Assembly (NCBI GenBank): GCA_023229645.1
Contig: JALNYU010000006.1
Location: forward strand, 1 to 64,000
From: Nevskia sp.
GTDB lineage: Bacteria; Pseudomonadota; Gammaproteobacteria; Nevskiales; Nevskiaceae
Direction of reading: 5' to 3'
DNA length: 64,000 bases
Made by a program: the position numbers and the translations under genes. The notes under the pieces were generated by a model that was not told the DNA's origin, did not search any database, and saw only the letters and a program-made list of their open reading frames with translations. Positions 31,646 through 40,817 of the stretch are shown here, piece by piece. Position 1 is the first letter of the stretch, and each line of letters begins with the position of its first letter.

Positions 31646-33174
31646 AAGCCTTAACGTTGGTGATTTTTGCCATCATTTTGGCACTGACTTTATTCGTCAC
31701 CTACTGGGCCGCCAAGCGCACCCGCACAACCAGCGAGTTCTACGCCGCTGGCGGTGGTTTAACCGCGCGCCAGAACGGCTTTGCGCTGGCCGGGGATTGG
31801 ATGAGCGCCGCGGCATTTCTTGGCTTTTCCGGCTTGACCGCGCTCTACGGCATGGATGGCTCGCTCTACGCCGTTGCTGCACTCGCCGGGTTCTTAGTGA
31901 TTCTAATGCTCGTTGCCGAGCCGCTACGCAATACCGGCCGCTATACGCTGGGCGATGTCATTGCTTACCGCATGCAAACACCGCAAGCGCGGCTCGCCGC
32001 GGTGATCGGCACCATCGTCGTCAACCTCGCTTACATGGTGCCGCAGCTGGCCGGCGCGGGCGCGCTGATGAAACTCTTGCTCGGCATTTCCTACGAAACA
32101 GCCGTCGTACTCGTCGGCATCGGCATGATGGTTTACGTGCTGTTCGGCGGCATGATCGCAACCACCTGGGTGCAGATCATCAAAGCCGTGCTGCTGCTGG
32201 CGACGGCAACGGTACTGGTGGCGCTGCTGCTGGCCGAAGTCGGCTTCAATCCGCTGCTGCTGTTCTCGAATGTCGAAGCACATTACGGCGCCAAGATGCT
32301 GCAGTCTGGCGGCTATCTGAAACACCCGCTGGATCCGTTATCGCTGGTGCTGTCGTTCATGCTCGGCACCGCCGGCCTGCCGCACATCATGACCCGCTTC
32401 TTCACCGTGCCGGACGCACGCACCGCGCGCAAATCGGTCATTTGGTTGATGTTCTTAGCTGGCAGTTTCTTCCTCGTCACCACCTTGATCGGCTTCGGCG
32501 CTGCCAGCTTTGTCGGCCAAGATGCGATCAAAGCGGCGGATAAAGGCGGCAATCTGGCGCTACCGCTACTGGCGCAATTTCTCGGCGGCGGCGCCGGTAC
32601 GCTCGGCGGGCAAATTTTCCTCGCGGTGGTCTGCGCCGTAGCGTTCGCGACAATTCTCGCCGTCGTTGCCGGGCTAACGCTGGCAACCTCCGGCGCCGTT
32701 GCCCACGACCTTTACGTGAACGTGATCAAAGGCGGCCGCGTCAGCGAGCGCGAGCAGGTGCGGGTCGCAAAGATTGCGTCGGTCGTTGTCGGCGCGATCG
32801 CCGTCAGCCTCGGGCTGTTAGCGCAGGGCTTCAACGTTGGCGTATTGGTGATTCTGGCGATTGCGATCGCCGCTTCAGCGAATTTCCCGGTCATCGTGCT
32901 ATCGCTGTTCTGGCGCCGTTTCAACACAGCGGGCGTCATCGGCGGCGTCGCCTTCGGCCTGACATCCTCGGTTGCGTTGGCGCTGATGGGGCCGGCGTTT
33001 CTGAAAGCTGCAGCGATCTTCCCAATCGTCAATCCAACGCTGGTTAGCATGCCGATCGGCTTTTTCGGCGCAATCGTCTGCACGCTGCTCAGTCGGCGCG
33101 ATAGCAAAAGCGAAGCGCGTTTCGGCGAAGTGTTCTTCCGTGCTCAAACCGGCCTGGGCGTTGGCCGCGAATAA
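31642..33174 (+). CDS. Sodium:solute symporter, ActP-like (carboxylate uptake)
   Basis: A 510-residue inner-membrane protein with about 13 hydrophobic segments and the SSS-family motifs FYAAGGGLTARQNGFALAGD and AAAFLGFSGL, and GTAGLPHIMTRFFTVPDA. These match ActP, the cation/acetate symporter. The following haloacid dehalogenase and the sigma-54 control suggest uptake of a short halogenated or hydroxylated acid, as known for haloacetate permeases of this family; plain acetate uptake is the alternative. It is translationally coupled to DUF485. Confidence 0.9.
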   Translation: MKALTLVIFAIILALTLFVTYWAAKRTRTTSEFYAAGGGLTARQNGFALAGDWMSAAAFLGFSGLTALYGMDGSLYAVAALAGFLVILMLVAEPLRNTGRYTLGDVIAYRMQTPQARLAAVIGTIVVNLAYMVPQLAGAGALMKLLLGISYETAVVLVGIGMMVYVLFGGMIATTWVQIIKAVLLLATATVLVALLLAEVGFNPLLLFSNVEAHYGAKMLQSGGYLKHPLDPLSLVLSFMLGTAGLPHIMTRFFTVPDARTARKSVIWLMFLAGSFFLVTTLIGFGAASFVGQDAIKAADKGGNLALPLLAQFLGGGAGTLGGQIFLAVVCAVAFATILAVVAGLTLATSGAVAHDLYVNVIKGGRVSEREQVRVAKIASVVVGAIAVSLGLLAQGFNVGVLVILAIAIAASANFPVIVLSLFWRRFNTAGVIGGVAFGLTSSVALALMGPAFLKAAAIFPIVNPTLVSMPIGFFGAIVCTLLSRRDSKSEARFGEVFFRAQTGLGVGRE

Positions 33175-33258
33175 ACGCGGCGGTGGCGGCGGTGCGATAC
33201 GGATCCATCGCGCTGCCGCCTCTTGTTGTTCTTTTCTCGATCCATCCAAGGAATCATC

Positions 33259-33948
33259 ATGAAGCAAATTAAAGGCGTGGTATTCGACCTTTACGGCACG
33301 TTGTTCGACGTTCATTCCGTCGCTGCGCGCTGTGAGTCGTTCTACCCGCAGCGCGGCCGCGAGATCAGTCTAATCTGGCGGCAAAAGCAGCTCGAATACA
33401 CCTGGCTGCGCAGCTTGATGCGCCAGTACCAAGACTTCGAACGGGCGACCGAAGACGCCTTGGTCTACGCCTGCCAGCACCTCGGCCTTGACCTCACCGA
33501 CGCCAGGAAACAGGTGCTATGCAACGAGTATTTGCGCATCGCGCCGTTTCCCGAAGTGCCCGCCGCACTGCAGGCAATGCGGGATAGCGGGCTACCGCTG
33601 GCGATTCTCTCGAACGGCTCGATCAACTCGATTGACACTGTGGTTAAAAATGCCGGCTTATACGACCAATTTGCGCATCTGATCAGCGTCGACGCGATCA
33701 AAATCTTCAAGCCAGACGCACGTGTTTATGCTCTCGCCGAGCAAATGATGCAACTCGACCGCAACGCCATTCTTTTCGTCTCGTCGAACGCCTGGGACGT
33801 AACCGGTGCCGGCTACTACGGCTACCCCACGTGCTGGATCAACCGCGGCGGCTCTACATTCGACGAACTCGGCCGGCGGCCCGATCACATCGCACACAGC
33901 ATCAATGCATTGGCTGATCTCCTTACAGCCGCGCAGGTCGATTGCTGA
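33259..33948 (+). CDS. Haloacid dehalogenase, type II ((S)-2-haloacid dehalogenase)
   Basis: A 229-residue HAD-superfamily hydrolase. ATG 33259 with AAGGAATC upstream is preferred over TTG 33223. The nucleophile Asp is in VVFDLYGTLFDVHS, the second motif is AILSNGS, the Lys is in IKIFKPDARVY, and FVSSNAWDVTGAGYYG is the characteristic C-terminal motif of type II haloacid dehalogenases. It hydrolyses L-2-haloacids to D-2-hydroxyacids with inversion. It lies 84 bases after the symporter and most likely shares the sigma-54 promoter, giving a small uptake-and-dehalogenation unit. Confidence 0.9.
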   Translation: MKQIKGVVFDLYGTLFDVHSVAARCESFYPQRGREISLIWRQKQLEYTWLRSLMRQYQDFERATEDALVYACQHLGLDLTDARKQVLCNEYLRIAPFPEVPAALQAMRDSGLPLAILSNGSINSIDTVVKNAGLYDQFAHLISVDAIKIFKPDARVYALAEQMMQLDRNAILFVSSNAWDVTGAGYYGYPTCWINRGGSTFDELGRRPDHIAHSINALADLLTAAQVDC

Positions 33949-34108
33949 GTCCGCTACGGCAGACTGCGGCCTAGGCGAAAAATACTCGGGCAGACGAAGC
34001 AAAAACCTTCAATTAGAAACAATAGAATCAGCAATAAAACATCTTAATTACCGCGATGACGATGCCTATATTCGCATCGTCATCGCGTTCATCCAGCAAG
34101 TCCCTGAT

Positions 34109-35446
34109 CTAGTTTTTCCGGGCACCGAGCGCAGCAATCTTTAGCGCTAATTCCAATGCTTGCTCGTAGTTCAAACGCGGATCGACTTGCGTCTTGTAGG
34201 CGCGCTCAAGATCAGTTTCAGTAAGATCACGCGCGCCGCCCAGGCATTCGGTGACATCTTCGCCGGTCAACTCCAAATGCACGCCGCCGAGACGCGTACC
34301 GCAATCGGCGTGGATCGCGAACGACTGCTCCACTTCGCTCAGAATATCGTCGAAGTGGCGCGTCTTAATGCCGCCCGCGGTGCTTTGCGTATTGCCGTGC
34401 ATGGGGTCGCAGAGCCATAGCACTTTGTGGCCTTTGCCTTCAACGGCATCGATCACTTTCGGCAGCGCACTGGCGATCTTGCCGGCGCCCATGCGGTGAA
34501 TCAGCGTCAACCGGCCGTGCTCGTTCACCGGATTCAAGATTTCGCAAAGCTGCACAACCCAGTCGGTGCTCATCGTCGGACCGATTTTTACCGCAATCGG
34601 GTTACGAATGCCGCGCATGTATTCAACATGCGCACCATCAACCGCCGCCGTGCGCATGCCGATCCACGGCAGATGCGTCGATAAGTTGTACCAACCGGCT
34701 TGGCGCGGCACCTGTCGGGTTTGCGCCGCTTCGGCGTTCAGCAATAGCGCTTCGTGCGACGTGAAGAAATCAACCCGGCGGAATTCGCCGATCGGCTGGC
34801 CCGCCAGCGTCTCCATGAAGTTCAAAGACTCGCCGATCGACTGCACGCGCCGGCCGTACTCCTCGGCCAGCGTGGCGTGATGCACCCAGTCGAGATTCCA
34901 GTATTCGGGATGATGCAAATCGGCAAAGCCGCCGTCAATCAGGCCGCGAACGAAGTTGATCGTCATCGCCGAATACTTATGGCCTTTGAGCAACAACGCC
35001 GGATCCGGCGTGCGGCCGGCAACCGTGAACTCCGGCCGGTTGACGATATCGCCGCGGTAACACGGCAGCGTCAGGCCGTCCCGGGTTTCGGTGTCGGCAG
35101 AACGCGGCTTTGCGTATTGCCCGGCAAAACGGCCGATGCGCACCACGCGCTGGCGCAAGCCGTGCACCAGTAGCAAGCTCATCTGCAACAGCACTTTCAG
35201 GCGATTGGCGATCAACGTTGACTCGCAGTCGGCGAAACTCTCAGCGCAATCGCCGCCCTGCAGAACAAAACTCTGCCCGGCCTGCGCTTCAGCCAGCTTG
35301 CTGCGTAGCGCGTTCACTTCCCACGATGTCACCAGCGGCGGCAAGCGTTTGAGCACGGCCAGCGCTTGTTCTAGCGCGGCGCGGTCGGGGTATTCGGGCT
35401 GCTGCACGGCCGGCTTCTGCTGCCAGCTGTCGGGGGACCAGATCAT
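34109..35446 (-). CDS. 3-deoxy-D-arabino-heptulosonate 7-phosphate synthase, class II
   Basis: A 445-residue enzyme catalysing the first step of the shikimate pathway (PEP plus erythrose 4-phosphate). Class II landmarks include MIWSPDSWQQKPAVQQPEYP at the start, FVLQGGDCAESFADC with the metal-binding Cys, VRIGRFAGQYAKPRS, and KVLWLCDPMHGNTQSTAGG near the C-terminus. Length is normal for the bacterial/plant-type enzyme. It forms the left border of the defence island. Convergent with the dehalogenase gene, with 160 bases between that hold no gene. Confidence 0.93.
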   Translation of the reverse strand: MIWSPDSWQQKPAVQQPEYPDRAALEQALAVLKRLPPLVTSWEVNALRSKLAEAQAGQSFVLQGGDCAESFADCESTLIANRLKVLLQMSLLLVHGLRQRVVRIGRFAGQYAKPRSADTETRDGLTLPCYRGDIVNRPEFTVAGRTPDPALLLKGHKYSAMTINFVRGLIDGGFADLHHPEYWNLDWVHHATLAEEYGRRVQSIGESLNFMETLAGQPIGEFRRVDFFTSHEALLLNAEAAQTRQVPRQAGWYNLSTHLPWIGMRTAAVDGAHVEYMRGIRNPIAVKIGPTMSTDWVVQLCEILNPVNEHGRLTLIHRMGAGKIASALPKVIDAVEGKGHKVLWLCDPMHGNTQSTAGGIKTRHFDDILSEVEQSFAIHADCGTRLGGVHLELTGEDVTECLGGARDLTETDLERAYKTQVDPRLNYEQALELALKIAALGARKN

Positions 35447-35832
35447 CGGAGGACGGTTTTATAGGGCGGGAGGCGATTATAGTTCGCATCCCACGATACT
35501 TCGCCCGATAACGTTACCGATGAGCACCGGCAAGGCCACCGAACACGCCCCGCTCGTGTTGCCGCCATGAACGCTATTTATTGGCAGTAGGTGGTTTTAT
35601 GTTTAACAACAAATAATTATAGAATGTACGCCACGCCGCGCCCGTGCCTCCCTTGGGCATGGGCTGGCATTGTTTGGCGATCAAATTGCCCCAGGATTGC
35701 CCCACAAAATCTCGTAGGGTACTGGGGCATAGATACGTGTATGCGAGCGTATCCTTTGAAACGCATCGCCGCCCTGTATGTCATCGAAGCCAATCTCAAA
35801 GGCGCCTAGCTGATTTTCAGAGCTTCAATATA
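35447..35832. other. Island edge: no intact gene, repeat motifs and mobile-element scraps
   Basis: Holds direct copies of TTGCCCCA at 35686-35693 and 35697-35704 and an inverted TGGGGCA at 35723-35729, resembling integrase arm-site repeats. A short frame near 35740-35809 ends in KRIAALYVIEANLKGA, which recalls a piece of IS66-type transposases. No complete gene was found. The region separates the DAHP synthase gene from the defence operon. Confidence 0.4.
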
Positions 35833-35946
35833 ATGGAAGCTCCAGCCCGCGACCGGGCCGTTGGCGCCGGTTTTGCTGATTTTCCGGCCCGGCCCACCGT
35901 AGACGGCGGCAGTCTTCTGCTGACGGACGAGATGGAGTCAGCTTAA
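35833..35946 (+). pseudogene. Possible transposase N-terminal scrap (IS1380-like)
   Basis: A 37-codon frame with FADFPARPTVDGGSLLLTDE, which resembles the start of IS1380-type transposases (D-G-G-x-L-L-L-R/T pattern). It ends at a TAA immediately before the defence operon. The likeness is short and could be chance. Confidence 0.3.
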
Positions 35947-35973
35947 CCGGCAAATATTCCAGCGCACCAATAT

Positions 35974-36750
35974 TCAATAATCGCAAGCATCCTGCCTCAA
36001 TTCTGTCCGCCGCGTCGCGGCTATCGCCACCAAGCGCCTTAGATTGGTATGCAGCTGATCGTCGGCCTCCTCTTCCGCCAAGTCTCCCCACAACTCGGCT
36101 AGCTGAGTTGTCGCTCCACCTGCATCCCATGGCTTGGCACTGTTTCCACCAATCTGCGCAAACGGGCCATCGGTTTCTGTCAGCACGCGATCTCTGGGCA
36201 TACCTCTCACAAGTGCACGAGATCTCTCAGAGACCAACATGGCCGGGCCGACACTGAACCAGCAACCCAAAGCGACCGCACGCTGCAAGTCTCGCTTTCC
36301 CCCCGAAAACCAATGAAGTATCGGAGTGCCAGCTCCCGGGAATGCCACCAGCCGGTCGAGCACCGCGGGCGCCGCGCGACGGCTGTGAATGGACATGATC
36401 CGACCGCCGACAAGTTGACAGGCATTCAATATGTGATCGAAGACCGTTAGTTGCGTTTGCCAATGCGGCTTGAACTCGGGACCGCCGTCGAGGCCGATCT
36501 CACCAACGTACATGGTCTCATGCAAGTGCAGGTCAAACAGTGGCAGTTCGCCGACTCTTTCATGTGCGATTTGCGGATGCAGACCCAGAGCTGTCCGTAT
36601 GCGCGAGCCTGGCGTAGCGAGTGCAGAGGTACCTTTCCAAGCACTGGGTGTTGTCGTGACCGACAGGACATACATTCCACGCTCAACGATCTCCTTCACG
36701 ATCATCTTGGGATCGGGATATAGATCGAGGTGCGCGTGAAAGTCGATCAC
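35974..36750 (-). CDS. qatD: QatD, TatD-family metal-dependent hydrolase of a Qat defence system
   Basis: A 258-residue protein. GTG 36750 overlaps the qatC stop as GTGA and sets the start right before IDFHAHLDLYPDP, the metal-binding motif of TatD nucleases. Further metal ligands are in ALGLHPQIAHE, YVGEIGLDGG, SIHSRRA and LTETDGPF. TatD enzymes are metal-dependent DNases. In QatABCD the TatD-like subunit is required with the ATPase, QatB and the QueC-like enzyme for anti-phage activity; its exact reaction is not known. It is the last gene of a four-gene overlapping operon. Confidence 0.88.
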   Translation of the reverse strand: MIDFHAHLDLYPDPKMIVKEIVERGMYVLSVTTTPSAWKGTSALATPGSRIRTALGLHPQIAHERVGELPLFDLHLHETMYVGEIGLDGGPEFKPHWQTQLTVFDHILNACQLVGGRIMSIHSRRAAPAVLDRLVAFPGAGTPILHWFSGGKRDLQRAVALGCWFSVGPAMLVSERSRALVRGMPRDRVLTETDGPFAQIGGNSAKPWDAGGATTQLAELWGDLAEEEADDQLHTNLRRLVAIAATRRTELRQDACDY

Positions 36751-38024
36751 CGAACACCCAGAACAAGCATCAGCGACTCGATTTCCGCCAGCCCTCTCTC
36801 GACAACTCCCATGAGAGCCGGCTTGTCCGCCACCAGATTCGAACTTAACGTAGACCCGAGCCACCGGGTGGTTCCCATCTCTCGGCGCTCCCCGATGCCA
36901 ATCAATGCCGACCGGACATCGTCAAACCCGGCGTGCTCGTCGTCGTCCAAGGCAAGGTTATCGTAGACGTAGTACGTTGAGTCTTGCCCGCGCCACGAGT
37001 GAAAAGCGGCGCGCCGAACCTGGCACGGCACACACCGACCGCAATGCTTGTAGCCGAACTGCTTGAATCGACCGCAGCTGGTGGTCTGGTGCGCGTGCGC
37101 GGCAAGCAAGGGCTGCCCGAGGCACTCTTGGAGCATCTCGCCCTTGGTCTTGAAACGGTACGGGTTAACGATCCGAACTCGCAGACCGGCGGCGTCCAAC
37201 ACCTGCTGCAACAACGAAAGAACGATGGGGTGCGTTGTTCGTGTGCTCAGGCTACCAAGTCGCCCACCTGTCAATGGCGGATTCAGCGCAATGAAGCCGT
37301 TCTCGCACACATACAGCGTCACCTCCTCGCCCGCGTGATAGCGGGCCAGCGTAGTCGCCATAAAGACGCCGTAAGCCAGAAAAATGATTGAACGAGCGCG
37401 TTGTGACGGCGGATTCTCGGGGTCCGGAACGTCGGCGTTGTGGTTCACCTGAAAATGACGAAGGCCACCGCCGATCTCTGCCGCGAATGCCACTTGCTTC
37501 TCGCCGTCGCCTCGAACCATCTGACTGACCGCAAGTGGCTGTCTCCCCTGTTCGACCAGGTCAATCGCACCGATGTAGCTATCCAGACCTCCTGACAACA
37601 AGACGACGCAATCCTCCGTCGGGTGTTCCAGCTGCCGGTCGGGCTGCGGAAGAATGCCGCCCTCGATAAATCGCAAAGTCCAACGATCCGTGCTCAAGTA
37701 CGCCAGTAGCCTTTGCAGCGTTTCGGCGTTGTCGTTCCAGAACTGCGCATCGACTACCGAGATTGTCAGATCAAACTCTCTGGTCCACCCATCCGGGCTG
37801 CGCTCTCTATGGCCAGCAAGATCAGAAGAGACGACGGCCAATGCAAGCGACAACAAGTCCCATGCTCGCGCGGCAGGGGTGACCTTCTCTCGGGCGATGG
37901 CCTGCTTCAACGCCGCGCCGACAGACCCGCGCATGGGATCGCCCGAATTGCCGTACAACACGACATCCAAATCGCTGGCCCTACTGGCAAAGTCGAAATC
38001 CGAGAGTGCGCACGTAATTTTCAT
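36747..38024 (-). CDS. qatC: QatC, QueC-like enzyme of a Qat defence system
   Basis: A 425-residue protein. The ATP-pyrophosphatase loop LSGGLDSYIGAID lies near residues 143-155 and a zinc-binding cysteine set, SCGRFKQFGYKHCGRCVPCQ, near residues 335-354, both as in QueC, which makes 7-cyano-7-deazaguanine. An extra N-terminal domain of about 140 residues is not found in QueC proper and is typical of QatC. It presumably modifies a nucleobase or protein during defence; the substrate is unknown. ATG 38024 overlaps the qatB stop (ATGA). Confidence 0.9.
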   Translation of the reverse strand: MKITCALSDFDFASRASDLDVVLYGNSGDPMRGSVGAALKQAIAREKVTPAARAWDLLSLALAVVSSDLAGHRERSPDGWTREFDLTISVVDAQFWNDNAETLQRLLAYLSTDRWTLRFIEGGILPQPDRQLEHPTEDCVVLLSGGLDSYIGAIDLVEQGRQPLAVSQMVRGDGEKQVAFAAEIGGGLRHFQVNHNADVPDPENPPSQRARSIIFLAYGVFMATTLARYHAGEEVTLYVCENGFIALNPPLTGGRLGSLSTRTTHPIVLSLLQQVLDAAGLRVRIVNPYRFKTKGEMLQECLGQPLLAAHAHQTTSCGRFKQFGYKHCGRCVPCQVRRAAFHSWRGQDSTYYVYDNLALDDDEHAGFDDVRSALIGIGERREMGTTRWLGSTLSSNLVADKPALMGVVERGLAEIESLMLVLGVR

Positions 38025-38881
38025 TCAACGTACCCCTCGAACACCTGGAAGGTTTCACGAATAGCACTTTGGACGATTTGCGTGATCTTTCCTGCAGCTA
38101 AGCGCTGCCCGGTCTCCCTGAGTCTCCTGAACGACGCAGAGACTGTCTCCCGGACATACTCGCGAACCTCCTTGAGTCGACCCAGGCCCGCTGCTGCATT
38201 CGGCGCCTTTTCACGAATAGTTCGCCCTATATCTAAGTCGATCCGACGAAACACGTCGCCGGCGACGAAACGCTCTACAGCTAGCTCGCGTTGCTCGGGT
38301 TGCAGGTTGAGTAGGTCTGCATCAGGAAACTGATTCAGCACGTCAGAAAGCGCATCCTTGATCGACGTTCGGCTCGCCTCAGCATCTTGCGTACCGTCGA
38401 CCGGACGCACTGCCTCGACAACAGCGTCCATCACCTCATTGGCCGACCGACCGTCGGTCAGCGCAGGATCAAGAGGACCTCCAGTTGCCGTGGCAGCGTG
38501 TCCTTGTCCACCCGAGAGCGCTGAATACAGCGCTTGTGCAGTCTGTGCAGTTCCACCCATGCGACGAGTCGCAATCGAACTGCCGCCATATCCCTTTTTG
38601 ACGTACTGCCCAAGACCGCGGCGCATGCTTGCGCCGTCGCCGCTACGTGCATAGTCTCCAAGGTTTCGATTCGCGCCCAAAAAACGACGGGGCGGCGCCA
38701 TAGGAATCGGCTGCCGAGGTTCAGCAGGCGATGGCACCGGAGGTGTGGCATCGCCTGGTTCCGGTGTGGCATCCGGCGGTGGGCTTTCAGCCGACGATGG
38801 AGGAAGCGGAAGATCGGGGACCCATGGCGGAACCATTGGCACTCCCGATGGTGAGCCGCTACTTGACTGAGATGTTCCCAT
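38021..38881 (-). CDS. qatB: QatB, Qat defence system protein of unknown fold
   Basis: A 286-residue protein with a proline-rich disordered start (MGTSQSSSGSPSGVP, then MVPPWVPDLPLPP) typical of QatB proteins, a central Gly/Ala-rich patch, and a helical C-terminal half. No catalytic motif was seen. ATG 38881 has AAGGAG six bases upstream and overlaps the end of qatA by 23 bases. QatB is essential in the described Qat system and may be the partner or target of QatC, which is inference from the conserved operon. Confidence 0.85.
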   Translation of the reverse strand: MGTSQSSSGSPSGVPMVPPWVPDLPLPPSSAESPPPDATPEPGDATPPVPSPAEPRQPIPMAPPRRFLGANRNLGDYARSGDGASMRRGLGQYVKKGYGGSSIATRRMGGTAQTAQALYSALSGGQGHAATATGGPLDPALTDGRSANEVMDAVVEAVRPVDGTQDAEASRTSIKDALSDVLNQFPDADLLNLQPEQRELAVERFVAGDVFRRIDLDIGRTIREKAPNAAAGLGRLKEVREYVRETVSASFRRLRETGQRLAAGKITQIVQSAIRETFQVFEGYVE

Positions 38882-40733
38882 TGCTTCTCCTTGCCTTTAT
38901 CGCGTTCTTCACGGGCTTGGCGATATCGTCATCTTCGTTCCATGCATCGAAAACGTTTTTCGACCACAACTCGTCGGCAATCTTGGGGACAATGCTCGCC
39001 CTGATCTGTGTGGCCGGGCGTTCTTTCAGGAACCCTGAGAGTCGTTGCCCTTGAGGCGCATCTGCAGCAGCCACGGCCATGCAGGCTTCCAGAATCGCAG
39101 GCGTACCCCACTCCTGCTCCTGACGGGCGCGACCGAGTAACCGGTCCATGATCACTGACATCTCTGGCCGCGGCAGCGCCACGAGACGATCTTTAATACT
39201 GCCGGCCATCTCGGGATGCTCCAACAGCGCTTCCAAAAGATCGGCGGCCTCCGCTGACAACCGATCCTCTGGCGTGATCAATGGCGCATGCTCGCGGCTC
39301 ACGTAGAGCGCACCTCGCAAGTCGATCCCTCCAACGAACGGCGGCAAACGCAGCCATTCGGTGATGAACGAATCGTCCCACGGCGGCTTCCTTTGCACGG
39401 CATCCCCCGCAATGGCCTTCGCCTCCCAGTCGACAAGAAACGCCGGCTTGCCATCGTCGCTCTCGGTGACCGACTTGATCAATTCCAGGTAGGCCTTGGG
39501 GTCCCCGCATCGCTCGAATAGGAGCACCTTGGCAAGCGCAGATTCATCGACACCGACGCCTTGGGCACGAGACATCGACATGCGAATCGACAGCGCGTTC
39601 AGGAAACGCTTGATCAAACGCGGATTGCCGGCGATTCCTGTCGCGCTTGTCATCAAAGGCGCAAGCCGATCAGCGGCGTCGAGGCGCGCAATCAGCGCAT
39701 CAGAGAGTTTGTCGTTCAGACTTCTGAGGAACTTGAGATCGACTCGCTTTCCTTGCCATGATCGCCCTAGCTGCGAGCACACCTCTCCTCGTATTCGTTC
39801 TTTCTCTTTGAAATCAAGGTCGCTGTTCTCGATAAACAGCATCATCATGTATGCACGAACCTCTTGCGTCCCCAACGGAGGAACGCGAATCGGAACCTGA
39901 ATGAGTTTGTCGAAGTAATTAATGACGAGTTCATCGTCTACGCCTTGGAAGTGGCGCTTGACGGCGTGCTTGATCATCTGGTCATCGGCAGCGATAACGA
40001 ATGCCGTGTGCTCCAAGAACAGAAGAAGACGAATGGCCTCCAACGTGGAGATCGTGGTTTCGGGAAGGCACCGATCCAGATCGTCGATGAGCACCACCAA
40101 TGTGACGTCCATCTCCCTGAGCAACTCTTTGAAACTCGTACGGAGAGCTTCAATCTCCTTTGGCGGCGAAGTGGTCTTTTTATGCTTGATCAAGCCTGTC
40201 GCCACTTTCTCAGCTTCTCCCGCTGCCGTTTTGACTGCGTCAACCGCCTCCTTGTCGACATCGCCTGCGACCAAGCCCTTACCAAATCCCCAGAGTTCTC
40301 CCAGAAGGCCTCCGGGCGGCAGCCCCAACGCCAGCGAGGCGGCCGATCCGGCTGCGAGCTTAATTGCACGAAACCAGTTGACCCGTTCGAGTAAGTCCTT
40401 CGCTTTGTCTATTCCTGTCTTTCGCTCTTCAGCCTCCTTCGCCAACGTTGAAGCAACCACTTCGATGAGCGCAGCGCGGGCATCGTCATATCCCTGATAG
40501 AGCCACGCATTGAATTCGACAAAGATGAACTTGCTCGGCTTTGCCCCCTCAGCATGCCGCGCCGACAACTCGGTGCGGATTAGTTTGATCATCGAAGACT
40601 TTCCGACGCCCCACGCGCCGGAAACACCAATTGAGATAGGCCGCGATTGCGCCTGCTCGATGATCTCGGCTACCGTTTTAGCAATGCCGCCGAAATTCAG
40701 AAAATCCTGCGCAGTCTCGTTGTCCGTCCACAT
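38859..40733 (-). CDS. qatA: QatA, KAP-family P-loop ATPase of a Qat defence system
   Basis: A 624-residue protein. Walker A GAWGVGKSSM near residues 38-48, Walker B VVLIDDLDRC near residues 213-222, and the KAP-type insertion with two short hydrophobic stretches (FRAIKLAAGSAASLALGL and GLLGELWGFGKGLVAG) that may touch the membrane. The C-terminal part is helical. KAP NTPases occur in several defence systems; with QueC-like and TatD-like genes following, this is QatA. ATG 40733 has GAGAGGG upstream. It heads the operon qatABCD, all four genes overlapping. Confidence 0.9.
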   Translation of the reverse strand: MWTDNETAQDFLNFGGIAKTVAEIIEQAQSRPISIGVSGAWGVGKSSMIKLIRTELSARHAEGAKPSKFIFVEFNAWLYQGYDDARAALIEVVASTLAKEAEERKTGIDKAKDLLERVNWFRAIKLAAGSAASLALGLPPGGLLGELWGFGKGLVAGDVDKEAVDAVKTAAGEAEKVATGLIKHKKTTSPPKEIEALRTSFKELLREMDVTLVVLIDDLDRCLPETTISTLEAIRLLLFLEHTAFVIAADDQMIKHAVKRHFQGVDDELVINYFDKLIQVPIRVPPLGTQEVRAYMMMLFIENSDLDFKEKERIRGEVCSQLGRSWQGKRVDLKFLRSLNDKLSDALIARLDAADRLAPLMTSATGIAGNPRLIKRFLNALSIRMSMSRAQGVGVDESALAKVLLFERCGDPKAYLELIKSVTESDDGKPAFLVDWEAKAIAGDAVQRKPPWDDSFITEWLRLPPFVGGIDLRGALYVSREHAPLITPEDRLSAEAADLLEALLEHPEMAGSIKDRLVALPRPEMSVIMDRLLGRARQEQEWGTPAILEACMAVAAADAPQGQRLSGFLKERPATQIRASIVPKIADELWSKNVFDAWNEDDDIAKPVKNAIKARRSNGNISVK

Positions 40734-40817
40734 CGTCGCAGCCCTCTCTTATTTCGAATTCGCGCGCCGACTCACACTCGCAAGCATGGATAGGCGCTCC
40801 AGACACATGCGTCGTCG

